DNA from: Betaproteobacteria bacterium
GTDB taxonomy: Bacteria > Pseudomonadota > Gammaproteobacteria > Burkholderiales > SG8-39
Length of the DNA stretch: 42,170 nucleotides
Direction: 5' to 3'
Assembly: GCA_005883675.1 (NCBI GenBank)
Contig: VBCM01000083.1
Location: forward strand, 1-42,170
Part shown: positions 26,726 through 38,100 of the stretch, piece by piece
How the letters are laid out: every line of letters starts with the position of its first letter
Position numbering within the stretch: position 1 is the first letter of the stretch
Made by a program: the position numbers and the translations under genes
The notes under the pieces: generated by a model
What the model was told of the DNA's origin: nothing
The model's input: the letters and a program-made list of their open reading frames with translations, nothing else
Databases searched by the model: none

Positions 26726-27308
26726 CATTCCCTTTAACTCGCACCAGTGCGCCCTCGATGACAAGCCGGTCATCGAGGAACCAGCGCGCCGCGCGCGGGT
26801 AGATGACATGCTCCTGGCGCAGCACGCGCGCCGCGAGCTCATCGGCCCGCTCCTGCGCGCGCACCGGGACGGCCGCCTGGACGACGATCGGCCCGCTGTC
26901 GAGCTCAGGCGTCACGAAATGCACCGTGCAGCCGTGCACCTTCACTCCCGCCGCGAGGGCACGTGCGTGGGTATCGAGACCGGCGAACGCCGGAAGCAGC
27001 GAAGGATGGATGTTCAGCATGCGGTTGCGATAGCGCTCGACAAAAGCGGGCGTCAGCACGCGCATGAAGCCGGCGAGCGCTACGAGCCGCGGCTTGAAGC
27101 GCGCGATTTCGCGCTCGAGTGCCGCCTCGAAGGCGGCGCGCTCGGCAAAGGCCCGATGCTCCACCACGGCGGTGGCGATGCCTTTCGCCTGGGCGTAGTT
27201 CAGGCCGGCGGCATCGCCGCGGTTGCTGATCACCGCCGTGACCGGCAGCCCGGCCTCGACGAGCGCCTGCAGGTTGCTGCCCCGGCCGGAGATGAGGACG
27301 ACCAGCAA
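26697..27308 (-). CDS. purN: Phosphoribosylglycinamide formyltransferase
   Basis: VVLISGRGSNLQALVEAG, LAGFMRVLTPAFVERYRNRMLNIHPSLLPAF, VHFVTPELDSGPIV. Confidence 0.95.
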   Translation of the reverse strand: MLVVLISGRGSNLQALVEAGLPVTAVISNRGDAAGLNYAQAKGIATAVVEHRAFAERAAFEAALEREIARFKPRLVALAGFMRVLTPAFVERYRNRMLNIHPSLLPAFAGLDTHARALAAGVKVHGCTVHFVTPELDSGPIVVQAAVPVRAQERADELAARVLRQEHVIYPRAARWFLDDRLVIEGALVRVKGNDAQLVMARD

Positions 27309-28643
<1,335 letters not shown>

Positions 28644-28669
28644 GCCGACACTATGTTACGGCAGGTCGC

Positions 28670-29032
28670 TTACTTCGCCTGGCTCGCGACCTCGGCGTGC
28701 ACCTTCGTCATGTCGAGCGCCTTCGCCTGGGCGATCACCTGCTCCAGGGCGGTCGCGGGCAGCGCGCCCGCCTGCTGAAAGAGAATCACCTTTTCGCGAA
28801 ACACCATGAGCGTCGGGATCGAGCGGATGCCGAAGGCGCCGGCGAGCTCCTGCTGCTGATCTGTGTTCACCTTGGCGAAGACGATGTCGGGGTGCGCCTC
28901 GGCAGCCTGCTCGTATATCGGCGCAAAGCCGCGGCACGGACCACACCAGGGCGCCCAGAAATCCACGATCACCATCGCACTGTCGTTGACCGTCTGCTCG
29001 AAATTCTCCTGCGTGAGTTCGACCGTCGCCAT
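28670..29032 (-). CDS. Thioredoxin
   Basis: VIVDFWAPWCGPCRGFAPIYEQAA...SIPTLMVF. Confidence 0.95.
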   Translation of the reverse strand: MATVELTQENFEQTVNDSAMVIVDFWAPWCGPCRGFAPIYEQAAEAHPDIVFAKVNTDQQQELAGAFGIRSIPTLMVFREKVILFQQAGALPATALEQVIAQAKALDMTKVHAEVASQAK

Positions 29033-29075
29033 GGCGATCCTTCCAAAAAAAGCGGGCAGTGTACTCTAGACCACG

Positions 29076-29924
29076 ATGTACACCGGACGGTTCGCTCCCT
29101 CGCCGAGCGGCCCGCTGCACATGGGATCGTTGATTGCAGCGGCGGCGAGCTGGCTCGACGCTCGCGCAGCCGGCGGACGCTGGCTCGTGCGCATCGAGGA
29201 CCTCGACCGGCCGCGTTGCATGCCCGGCGCGGCGGACGCCATGCTGCGCACGCTGGATCGGCTGGGCCTGCACTGGGACGGCGAGGTGCTCTGCCAGAGC
29301 CGGCGCTTGGAGCACTACCGCGCGGCGCTCGACAAGCTGGCGCGCCAAACCTACTGGTGCGGCTGCACGCGGCGCGAGATCGCCGATTCGTCGCTCGGCC
29401 TGGCGAGCGACGGCGCCCACATCTACCCGGGTACTTGCCGCCACGGCACGGCGCGCAAGCGCGCACTGCGCGTGCGGACCACCGCGGAGCCGATCTCGTT
29501 CGTCGATCGGGTGCAAGGGCGCTGCCAGCAAGTGCTCGAACAAGACATCGGCGACTTCGTGCTTTATCGCGCTGATGGCCTTTTCGCCTATCAGCTCGCC
29601 GTGGTGGTCGACGACGCGGCGCAAGGCATTACCGACGTGGTGCGCGGGGCGGACCTGCTTGATTCCACGCCGCGGCAGATCTACTTGCAGCAGCTCCTCG
29701 GGCTGCCGACACCGCGCTATCTGCACGTGCCGGTGGCGCTCGATACCGCTGGCGGAAAATTGTCCAAGCAGACGGCCGCCGCACCGATCGAGACGGACCC
29801 GTGCGCGCTGCGCCGCGCGCTCGCCTTCCTCGGCCAGTCCGAGGCCGGGACGCTCGACCAAGCGCTGCGCGGGTGGGACCCGCAGCTCATTTTGCGCCGC
29901 CGCGCGATGGCACTAGCACCGTAG
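29076..29924 (+). CDS. gluQ: Glutamyl-Q tRNA(Asp) synthetase
   Basis: GRFAPSPSGPLHMGSLIAAAASWLDAR; RIEDLDRPRC; KLSKQ; zinc ligands CGCTRREI...YPGTC. Confidence 0.94.
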   Translation: MYTGRFAPSPSGPLHMGSLIAAAASWLDARAAGGRWLVRIEDLDRPRCMPGAADAMLRTLDRLGLHWDGEVLCQSRRLEHYRAALDKLARQTYWCGCTRREIADSSLGLASDGAHIYPGTCRHGTARKRALRVRTTAEPISFVDRVQGRCQQVLEQDIGDFVLYRADGLFAYQLAVVVDDAAQGITDVVRGADLLDSTPRQIYLQQLLGLPTPRYLHVPVALDTAGGKLSKQTAAAPIETDPCALRRALAFLGQSEAGTLDQALRGWDPQLILRRRAMALAP

Positions 29925-30789
29925 CGAGCGACGCGAGCACCAGCGCGAGCGCGGCCACCTCGGCTGCGCCCGGGCGCTCGCCGAGAAATATCATGCCGCT
30001 CAGCACGGCCACGACCGGAATGATGAGAATGCTGAGCGAAAACACCGTCACCGAGACGGAAGTGGCGAGCTTGATCCACGCCCAGTTCGCGAACGCAAAC
30101 GCGATGAGGACGTTGTAAGCGGTGCCGAAGACCGCACGGCCGCCGATGTGCGCAAGGGTGCCCGGGTGCTCGAGCAGCAGCGCGCCGGCGAAAATCGGCA
30201 AGCCGCCCAGCAGGAGCATCCATGCGGTATAGGGTCCGGGCGCCATGGCGACCGGATACTTTTTCTGCAGCACCGCGCCGAGCGCCCAGCTCGCCGCCGC
30301 GCCAAGCACGAGGAGCGATCCGAGCGGTGCGACGCCGATCGCCTTGTAGGCTTCGCCCAGAAGCAGCGCCAGGCCCGCGATGCCGAGCGCGAGGCCGAGC
30401 GCTTTCGGCGCGGTGAGGCGTTCGCCCAGCAGCCACACCGAGAGCGGCACGGCGAGCACCGGCATCGTATAGCCGAGGATCGACGCGCGGCCCGACGCGA
30501 TCATCGTGAGCCCAAACGCGACGAGGATATTCCACGCGGTGATGTTCAAAAGCGCGAGCACCCACAGGCGCCGCCACTGGCCGCGCGGCCATGGTATGCG
30601 CTGCCCGCCGAGCCGCAGCACGAGGAACAGCACGGCGGAGCCGAGGCCCAGGCACAGCGAGCGGAAGGTCCATGGCGGCACTTCTGCAAGCGCCAGCTTC
30701 ATCGCGGTCCAGTTGAAGCCCCAGGCGAGGGTCAGCGCGCCGAGCAGCCACCACAGCCGTGCCGGCAGGTGGTCGGCTTGCGCGCTCAA
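29887..30789 (-). CDS. EamA/DMT family transporter (TTG start overlapping the P450 stop)
   Basis: About ten TM segments, WGFNWTAMKLAL, duplicated EamA halves. Confidence 0.85.
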   Translation of the reverse strand: MSAQADHLPARLWWLLGALTLAWGFNWTAMKLALAEVPPWTFRSLCLGLGSAVLFLVLRLGGQRIPWPRGQWRRLWVLALLNITAWNILVAFGLTMIASGRASILGYTMPVLAVPLSVWLLGERLTAPKALGLALGIAGLALLLGEAYKAIGVAPLGSLLVLGAAASWALGAVLQKKYPVAMAPGPYTAWMLLLGGLPIFAGALLLEHPGTLAHIGGRAVFGTAYNVLIAFAFANWAWIKLATSVSVTVFSLSILIIPVVAVLSGMIFLGERPGAAEVAALALVLASLATVLVPSRGGAK

Positions 30790-31997
30790 GACCCGAGGCG
30801 GATGGGAAAGGCCTTCATGCCCCGCAGGACCATCGAATCGAGCCACTCGACGCGGCCCGCAGCAGGCTCGATGTGACGCCAGCGCGCCAGAACGGCCGGC
30901 AGCGCCACCTGGCCCTCGAGCCGCGCCAACGGAAAACCAAGGCAGATATGCGCGCCATAGCCGAAACTGAGATGCGGCGGGCCGTGGCGCTCGAGATCGA
31001 GGCGATCGGGCTCGTCGTAGGCGCGCGGATCGCGGTTTGCCGCGTTCATCATGAGGAACACGCGCTCGCCGGCTTTGAGCTCGCGCCCATGCAAGCGCTG
31101 CGGCTCCTGCACGATGCGCACTTGCGCGCCGATCGGGCCGTCGTAGCGCAGGAGCTCCTCGACAGCCGCCGGCGCGAGCGCCGGGTTGCGGCGCAGCTTC
31201 GCGAGCTCGCCGGGAAATCGCAGCAGCGCTGCGAGTCCGTTCGCGATGTGATGTGTCGTCGTCTCATGGCCCGCGAAAAGCAGCAGCACGCAGGTCGCGA
31301 CGAGCTCGTCCTCCGAAAGCCGGTCGCCGTTCTCCTCCAGGCGCACGAGCTCGCTCAGGAGATCGGCGCGCGGCGCCCGCCGGCGCTCGGCGATGAGCGC
31401 GCGAAAGAGCCCCGCCATCTCGCGCGTTGCCGCTTCGGCGCGCTCGTACTTGTCCGGCGTATCGCGCGCGCTGCCGATGAAGAGCGCCATCTCGTCGGAG
31501 AGATGCTTGAGACGCGCGAGCTCCGCGCGCGGCACGCCGAGCATGTCCATGATCACGAGCGCGGGCAACGGGCCGGCAAATTCGGCGATGAAATCGAATT
31601 CGGGCCGCCCGCCGATGCCTTCGAGCAGCCAGGCGGTCAGCGCCTCGATGTTCGGACGCAGCGCGGCAATCGTGCGTGCGTTGAACACGCGGCTCGCGAG
31701 CCGCCGCAGCCGGGTGTGCTCGGGCGGATCGCGAAACACCATCCACAGCGTAAGGGTGCGCATCAACTGCTCCATGCGCGCCGCTTCGCTGGAAGCGAGC
31801 GTTGCAAAGAACGGCCGCAGGCGGTCGGAAGACATCTGCCCGTCAAGGCACACGCGCTTGACGTCCTCGTAGCGGGTGAGCACCCAGGCTTTGAGCTCCG
31901 CGCTCCAGTGCGCGGGGTCCTGGTCGCGCAGACGCTGATAGAGCGGAAACGGGTCGGCGAGGAACTGCGGATCGCTCGGCCGGTAGTCGATCGTCAC
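30786..31997 (-). CDS. Bacterial cytochrome P450
   Basis: I-helix LLFAGHETTTHHIANGL; EELLRYDGPI; heme loop LSFGYGAHICLGFPLARLEG; GTG start VTIDYRPSDPQFLADPFPLY. Confidence 0.93.
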   Translation of the reverse strand: MTIDYRPSDPQFLADPFPLYQRLRDQDPAHWSAELKAWVLTRYEDVKRVCLDGQMSSDRLRPFFATLASSEAARMEQLMRTLTLWMVFRDPPEHTRLRRLASRVFNARTIAALRPNIEALTAWLLEGIGGRPEFDFIAEFAGPLPALVIMDMLGVPRAELARLKHLSDEMALFIGSARDTPDKYERAEAATREMAGLFRALIAERRRAPRADLLSELVRLEENGDRLSEDELVATCVLLLFAGHETTTHHIANGLAALLRFPGELAKLRRNPALAPAAVEELLRYDGPIGAQVRIVQEPQRLHGRELKAGERVFLMMNAANRDPRAYDEPDRLDLERHGPPHLSFGYGAHICLGFPLARLEGQVALPAVLARWRHIEPAAGRVEWLDSMVLRGMKAFPIRLGS

Positions 31998-32121
31998 GAT
32001 CGCAGTATCGCCGGCAAACTGCGCCCGCCTTGCGCCTCGGCGCCAAGTTAGCGCTTCCTCACAAGAGGCTGTAGTTAAGCAGGCGATAGCTCTATCACTG
32101 ATGCTGCTACGCACAAAGTTC

Positions 32122-32166
32122 TTGACTTTCGACCTGCCGGCCATTAAATTGGCATTGCTGCAATGC
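32122..32166 (+). promoter_or_regulatory. Phasin promoter with overlapping/downstream inverted-repeat operator
   Basis: TTGACT, ~17 nt, TAAATT, then GCATTGC-T-GCAATGC (perfect 7-bp arms). Confidence 0.55.
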
Positions 32167-32205
32167 ACAAAAGTGTCAGCTAACCACATCGACCAGGAGC
32201 TATAA

Positions 32206-32748
32206 ATGTACGTGACACCGGAGCAAATCCAAGCGGCCCAGAAGACCAACGTAGAATCGCTCCTCGCCATAGCGAATGCCCAGTTCGCCGCGTTCGAGAA
32301 GCTGGCGAACATCAACGCGGGCGCGGTCAAGAGCGCCTTCGAAGAGTCGATCGCCAATGCCCGCGCGCTGCTCGGCGCGAAGGATGTGCAGGAATTCGTA
32401 ACCCTGCAGAACTCCTTTGCGCAGCCCGCAATCGAGAAGGCCATTGCCTACTCGAAGAGCGTGTACGAAGTCGCGACCGAAGCCAATTCGGAGCTCAGCC
32501 GCGTGGCCGAGCGCCGCGTCGCCGAGTGGAACGAGAACTTCGTGAGCCTGCTCGACAAGGTCTCGAAGAACGCGCCGGCCGGCTCGGACGTCGCGGTCGC
32601 CGCCGTCAAGTCGATGCTCGCCGCCGCCAACTCGGCCTATGACAACATGAACAAGGTCGCCAAGCAGGCCACCGAGATCGCGGAAGCGAACGTCGCCGCC
32701 GCAACCGAGACGGTGAAGGGTCTGGCGAAAGCAAAAAAGGCCGCCTAA
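32206..32748 (+). CDS. phaP: Phasin (PHA granule-associated protein)
   Basis: MYVTPEQIQAAQKTNVESLLAIANAQFAAFEKLANINAGAVKSAFEES...ALLGAKDVQEFVTLQNSFAQPAIEKA. Confidence 0.93.
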   Translation: MYVTPEQIQAAQKTNVESLLAIANAQFAAFEKLANINAGAVKSAFEESIANARALLGAKDVQEFVTLQNSFAQPAIEKAIAYSKSVYEVATEANSELSRVAERRVAEWNENFVSLLDKVSKNAPAGSDVAVAAVKSMLAAANSAYDNMNKVAKQATEIAEANVAAATETVKGLAKAKKAA

Positions 32749-32816
32749 GCGCCAACACGCGGCGTCAGTCGAGTTCTCGCGCGAAAGCGCTCAAGCGCAA
32801 AAAGAAGAAGTAAGCG

Positions 32817-32846
32817 AAAAGGCCTCGGGTAACTCCGGGGCCTTTT
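32817..32846. terminator. Intrinsic terminator between phasin and the CinA-like gene
   Basis: AAAAGGCCtCGGGTAACTCCGGGGCCTTTT. Confidence 0.8.
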
Positions 32847-33586
32847 CATTTGTAGGGGAAGCCAGCGCTCGCCACTTCGCGACGCAACGCCTCCATCGCC
32901 GCGGCGACCTGCCCCGGATCGCCGCGCACGCCGAGCTCCACGTGGATGCGCGACCCGTCGGCGCCCATCGAGGGCAGGCTGAACACCTTCACGCCGTTGT
33001 ACGCGCGCTCCACCGCCTGCATCGCGGGAATGAGCTGGCTCTCGCCCGCGTGGAAAACCAGGATCGACGATTCACTCCACTTCTGCGAGTCGAAGCGGCT
33101 GCGATAGCGCGTCTCGAGCACCCATTCAACCATCGGCCACGCCATCTGCGGGAAGCCCGGCACGAAGTGGTGATCGGCCACCGAGAACCCCGGGATGCGA
33201 TTCACCGGGTTCGGGATGATCTCGGCCCCGCGCGGAAATTCGCCCATTTGCAGGCGCTGGGGCGTTGTTTCGCCGCCCGGAAAGCGAGCGCGAATTTCGC
33301 GCTCCGCCTCAGGGTGCAGCTCGAGCGAGCGTCCGAGCGCCGCGGCCGCACACTGGCGGGTGTGATCGTCCGGCGTCGCGCCGATGCCGCCAAAGCTGAA
33401 CACCGCGTCGCTCGTCGCGAAGCTCTGGCGCAGCGCCTGCGTCAGCCGCTGCGGCTCATCGCCGAGGTAATGCGCCCAGGCGAGACGCAGCCCGCGCTTG
33501 GCGAGCGTGCCGATGAGGAAGCCGAGGTGCTTGTCCTCGCGCTTTCCGACCAATAGCTCGTCACCAATGATGTAGGCCCCGAACAC
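32846..33586 (-). CDS. Molybdopterin-binding domain protein (CinA N-terminal/MoCF_biosynth-like)
   Basis: VFGAYIIGDELLVGKREDKHLGFL...AVFSFGGIGATPDDHTRQCAAAALGR...VPGFPQMAWPM; GTG start inferred. Confidence 0.85.
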   Translation of the reverse strand: MFGAYIIGDELLVGKREDKHLGFLIGTLAKRGLRLAWAHYLGDEPQRLTQALRQSFATSDAVFSFGGIGATPDDHTRQCAAAALGRSLELHPEAEREIRARFPGGETTPQRLQMGEFPRGAEIIPNPVNRIPGFSVADHHFVPGFPQMAWPMVEWVLETRYRSRFDSQKWSESSILVFHAGESQLIPAMQAVERAYNGVKVFSLPSMGADGSRIHVELGVRGDPGQVAAAMEALRREVASAGFPYK

Positions 33587-33596
33587 GGGGCGGATT

Positions 33597-34343
33597 CTAG
33601 GCCGCTTTTTTTGCCCAGCGCTCGAGCTCCTCGAGGCCGCCAATGTGTCTGCCGTTGACGAACACCTGCGGCACCGTGCCGCGGCCGGTGATGGCGCCGA
33701 CGATGCGCGAGCGTTCGCTGTGATTGAGCGGCACTTCGCTGTACTGGTAGCCGAGCTCGGCGAGCAGTTGCTTCGCCCGCGCGCAGTAGCCGCAGCCCTC
33801 GCGTGTCAGGATCGCCACCTGGTCGGGCTTCTTCGCCCGCGGGTTGAGGTAAGCGAGCATGGTGTCCGCGTCCGAGACCTCGTACGGATCGCCGGGCTTC
33901 TCGGGCTCGATGAACATCTTCTCGATCACGCCGTCCTTCACCAGCATCGAATAGCGCCAGGAGCGCCGGCCGAAGCCAAGCTCGGTCTTGTCCACGAGCA
34001 TGCCCATTTGCTGCGTGAATTCACCGTTGCCGTCGGGCAGCATCAGGATGTTGCCGCACTCCTGGGTGCGCGCCCATTCGTTCATCACGAACGCGTCGTT
34101 TACCGAGATGCAGACGATGCGGTCCACGCCGTTGGCGAAAAAAGCGGGCGCGAGCTCGTTGTAGCGCGGCACGTGCGTCGACGAGCAAGTCGGCGTGAAG
34201 GCGCCCGGCAGCGCAAACACCACGACGGTCTTGCCCTTGAACACCTCGTCGCTGGTCAGGGGCTTCCAGTCGAATTCGCTGCGTGCGCGGAACGTAACTT
34301 GGGGGACGCGCTGTCCCTCGCGGTTGGGGAACACGATGATCAC
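33597..34343 (-). CDS. Peroxiredoxin (Prx5-like)-glutaredoxin hybrid
   Basis: [18 protein letters not shown] (Prx) plus [16 protein letters not shown]...[15 protein letters not shown] (Grx). Confidence 0.95.
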   Translation of the reverse strand: MIIVFPNREGQRVPQVTFRARSEFDWKPLTSDEVFKGKTVVVFALPGAFTPTCSSTHVPRYNELAPAFFANGVDRIVCISVNDAFVMNEWARTQECGNILMLPDGNGEFTQQMGMLVDKTELGFGRRSWRYSMLVKDGVIEKMFIEPEKPGDPYEVSDADTMLAYLNPRAKKPDQVAILTREGCGYCARAKQLLAELGYQYSEVPLNHSERSRIVGAITGRGTVPQVFVNGRHIGGLEELERWAKKAA

Positions 34344-34370
34344 TCCGATGCAAAGAAGGAATGACCGAGT

Positions 34371-35132
34371 CTAGGGGGCAGCGTTCCCGCGATCCAATGG
34401 ATTGTTTGCATCCGCCCGATAGGCGCGCTCTTGCGCTAGGGCGGCGAGCAGATAGTGGATGAAGGCGAGACCGAACAGCACCGGCGCGAAGAAGCCGGCG
34501 AGCGGCACGTAGGCGACGAGCGCGAGGAGCAGGCCCATGACATAGAGCGCGCCGCGCCGCGCGCGGAAGATGCGCTTCATCTCCTGCGGGTCGGCGTGCT
34601 CGGCGAGCGCGTCATAACGCAGCAGGCGCTGGTTGACCCAGGCGAGGATTACCAGCGGGATCACCGGCCAGAGCGGCGGGAAAAGCCAGAACGGCACGCT
34701 CAGCAGCCCGAAGAGCAGCAAGCCGAAAATCGCGACGAAGCTGTTCCAGCCGGAGCCGGCGATGCCGCCGCCGCGGCGGCGCTCGAGCGACGGATAGGAG
34801 CGGCTGGCGACGTAATTCACCATCGGCTGCATGCCGAACAGGCTCAGGATGAACAGCGCCGTGAGATAGACCAGCGGCACGAACAGCAGGAAGAGCAGCA
34901 CGTTCGCCGCCACCAGCGCGGCGGCGCCGAGGTCGAGGTGCGCCCAGGCAAGCGCGTAGTCGATCCCTTGCTGCAGCCACAGCGCGATGCGCAGCGCGAG
35001 GCGTCCCCAGAGAAGGAGCGCCAGGCTTCCCCAGATCGCCACGGCTATCAGCATCGGCCAGAGCATCAGCCACAGCATGCGCGGATGCAGCAGGTTGGCC
35101 GCGGCGTACAGGATCGAGCGCGCTACGCTCAT
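34371..35132 (-). CDS. EI24-domain membrane protein
   Basis: 253 aa; LMLWPMLIAVAIWGSLALLLWG...YASRSYPSLERRRGG-like region, WVNQRLLRYDALAEHADPQEMKRI. Confidence 0.82.
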   Translation of the reverse strand: MSVARSILYAAANLLHPRMLWLMLWPMLIAVAIWGSLALLLWGRLALRIALWLQQGIDYALAWAHLDLGAAALVAANVLLFLLFVPLVYLTALFILSLFGMQPMVNYVASRSYPSLERRRGGGIAGSGWNSFVAIFGLLLFGLLSVPFWLFPPLWPVIPLVILAWVNQRLLRYDALAEHADPQEMKRIFRARRGALYVMGLLLALVAYVPLAGFFAPVLFGLAFIHYLLAALAQERAYRADANNPLDRGNAAP

Positions 35133-38100
35133 CGGCGCACACTCTGCCAGAGTTTGGCGAGCCGCTTGACCGACACCGGCACCGGCGTGCGCAGCTCCTG
35201 GGCGAAGAGCGACACCCTCAACTCCTCGAGCAACCAGCCGAACTGATCGAGCTCAGGGCTCACGGCGCCGTTGCGGCTGCGGGCGCCGAGCTCGCGGCGA
35301 AACGGCTGCTCGAGCGCGGCGAGCTCGGCGGCGAGCCGCTGGTCGCGCTGCGGGTCGGTGCGCAGCTTCTCCAGGCGCAGGCCCGCCGCCTTCAGGTAGC
35401 GCGGCAGGTGCTGCAGCCGCTCCCACGGCGTGCGCGCGAGCCAGCCGGGCGCGAGCAGGCGCGCGAGCTGCGCGCGGATGTCGTCCACCGCGTGCGGAAA
35501 GCTCCGCTCCAGCGCCGCGAGGCGCTTCTCCAGCCCAGCGCGCTCGGCCTGGATGCTCGCCGCCGAGCGCGCGATCTCCTGCGCGATGAGCGTGAAGCGG
35601 CTACGGCCCTCGTCCACACGGCGCGCGAAATCCGCCTGGGTCATGGGCGGCGAGTCGGCGAGGAACGTGCGGTCGAGCGCCGCGCGGATCACATCGGCGC
35701 TGAGCGGCGCGACCGCGGGGTCCTTAGCCATCGCGCGTTCCAGGTCGCGAATGCGGTCGCGAAAGGCGATCAGAAGCAACCGCCGCACCCCGTCGGCATG
35801 CGCCTCGCGCGCCTTCTCCGGCGACTCGAACACCTGCAGCGTGACCTCGTCGCCCGCGTCCACCAGCGCCGGATAGCCGACCAGCGTATGCCCGCCGCGC
35901 TGGATCTCCATGATCTCGGGCAGCTCGCCCATGGTCCAGCCGGTGTAGCGCTCGCCCTCGTCGAGCGGCGCCTCTTCCTGCAGCAGCGCCTTCGCTTCCT
36001 CGCCGAGCGCGCGCTTGATCTCGACGAGATCGCGTCCCATGGCACGCTGGCGTCCGTCGTCGTCCATCACGCGGAAGTTCATGCGCAGGTGCGGCGGCAC
36101 CGTGTCGGGCCGGAAGGAATCGAACGGCACGTCCAGGTTGAACTCGGCGCGGATGTAGCGCGCGACGGCCGTGGCGAGCGACATATCGGAGGGTTCCACT
36201 GATTCCGTGAATCCCACAGCGAAGTCGTCCAGCGTGCCGAGCTTGTGCCGCAGCCGCTGCGGGATCGCCTTCGCCAGCGTGCGCACCTTCTCCTTCAGCA
36301 GCCCGGGCACCAGCCACTCGGTGCGGCGGAGCGGCACCTGGTTCAAAAGCGCGAGGGGCACGGTCATCGTCACGCCGTCGCGCGGCGAGCCCGGCTCGAA
36401 GTGGTACTCGAGCGCGAAACGGTTGGGCCCGAGCTCGAGGCGCGGCGGAAAGTTCTCCGTGGTGATGCCGGCGGCTTCATGGCGCATCAGGTCTTCGCGC
36501 GCGAGGTACAAGAGGCGCTTGTCCTCGCGCTCGGCGCGCACCCGCCACTGCTCGAAGGCGGCAGCGTTGTACATGGGCGCCGGCACGCGCGCGGCATAAA
36601 ACGCGTTGATCAGCTCTTCGTCGACCAGGATGTCCGGGCGGCGCGACTTGTGCTCGAGCCGTTCGATCTCGGCGACGAGCCGCCGGTTGTGCGCGAGGAA
36701 CGATGCGCGCGTCTCGAGCTCGCCGCGCACCAGCGCCTCGCGGATGAAGATCTCGTGCGCCGCGGTCGGGTCGATGGGACCGTACGCGACCCGGCGGTTC
36801 GCGTAGACCGGCAGCCCGTAGAGCGTTCCGCGCTCGAGCGCGATCACCTCGCCGCGCCGCGCGTCCCACTGCGGCTCCTGGTGGCTGCGCTTGATGAGAT
36901 GGCCGCCGATGTCCTCGAGCCAGCGCGGCTCGACCGCGCCCACCGTGCGCGCGAAGAGGCGCGTCGTCTCCACCAGCTCGGCGGCCGCGATCCAACGGCC
37001 GGGCTTTTTCACCGCGGAGCCCGGATGGATCCAGAACTTGATGCCGCGCGCGCCGGTGTAGCTCGCCTCCGGCTCATCCCGTATGCCAATGTTGCCAAGC
37101 AGCCCGGCGGTCAATGCACGATGGATGGCGCGGTAGCCCTGCGGCGATTCCGGGTCCACCGAGGTCTCACGCCAGCCGAGCTCGCGCAGCGTACGCGCGA
37201 GCTGCCCGGCGACATCGCGCCACTCGCGCATGCGCGGCACCGAGAGGAAATTCTCGCGGCAGGCGCGCTCCATCTTGTTGTCGAAGAGCGCGGCGAGCTT
37301 GAGGAGACCCAGGAAATCCGAGCGCTCGTGCGCAAAGCGCGCATGGCGCTCGTCGGCGGCCGCGGCCTTGTCGAGCGGCCGCTCGCGCGGGTCCTGCACC
37401 GAGAGCGCCGCGGCGATGAGCCGCACCTGCGCGACGCAGCCTTCCTCGCGCGCGGCGACCAGCATGCGGCCGACGCGTGGGTCGAGCGGCAGGCGCGCGA
37501 GCTCGGCGCCGATCGCGGTGAGCTCGTTCGTTTCATCGACCGCGCCGAGCTCAGTCAGCAGCGCATAACCATCGGCGATGGCGCGCGGCGCGGGCGGGTC
37601 GAGGAACGGGAAGTCGGCGACTTCGCCAAGGCCCAGGCTTTTGGCGCGCAGGATCACCGAGGCGAGCGATGAGCGCAGGAGCTCGGGCTCGGTAAAGGCG
37701 GGCCGCTTGGCGAAGTCCTCTTCCGGGTAGAGCCGAATGCACACGCCGTTCGCCACGCGGCCGCAGCGTCCGGCGCGCTGGCGCGCCGCCGCCTGCGAGA
37801 TCGGCTCTACCCGCAGCATCTCCACCTTGTTGCGGTAGCTGTAGCGCTTGAGGCGCGCATCGCCCGTATCGACGACGTAGCGGATGCGCGGCACGGTGAG
37901 CGAGGTTTCCGCCACGTTGGTGGCGAGCACGATGCGCCGCGCGCCGGCCGGCTTGAACACCCGGTCCTGCTCGGCCGCCGAAAGGCGTGCATAAAGCGGC
38001 AGGATCTCGGCCTGGCGCACGCCGTGGCGCCTGAGCGTATCGGCGGCATCGCGGATCTCGCGCTCGCCGGGCAGGAACACGAGGATGTCGCCCGGTCCCT

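Noticed and set aside
26697-27308. Possible internal deletion in purN (LVEAGLPVTAVISNR is short)
   Set aside because: I cannot exclude that short N-terminal loops are natural in related PurN proteins; all signature motifs intact.
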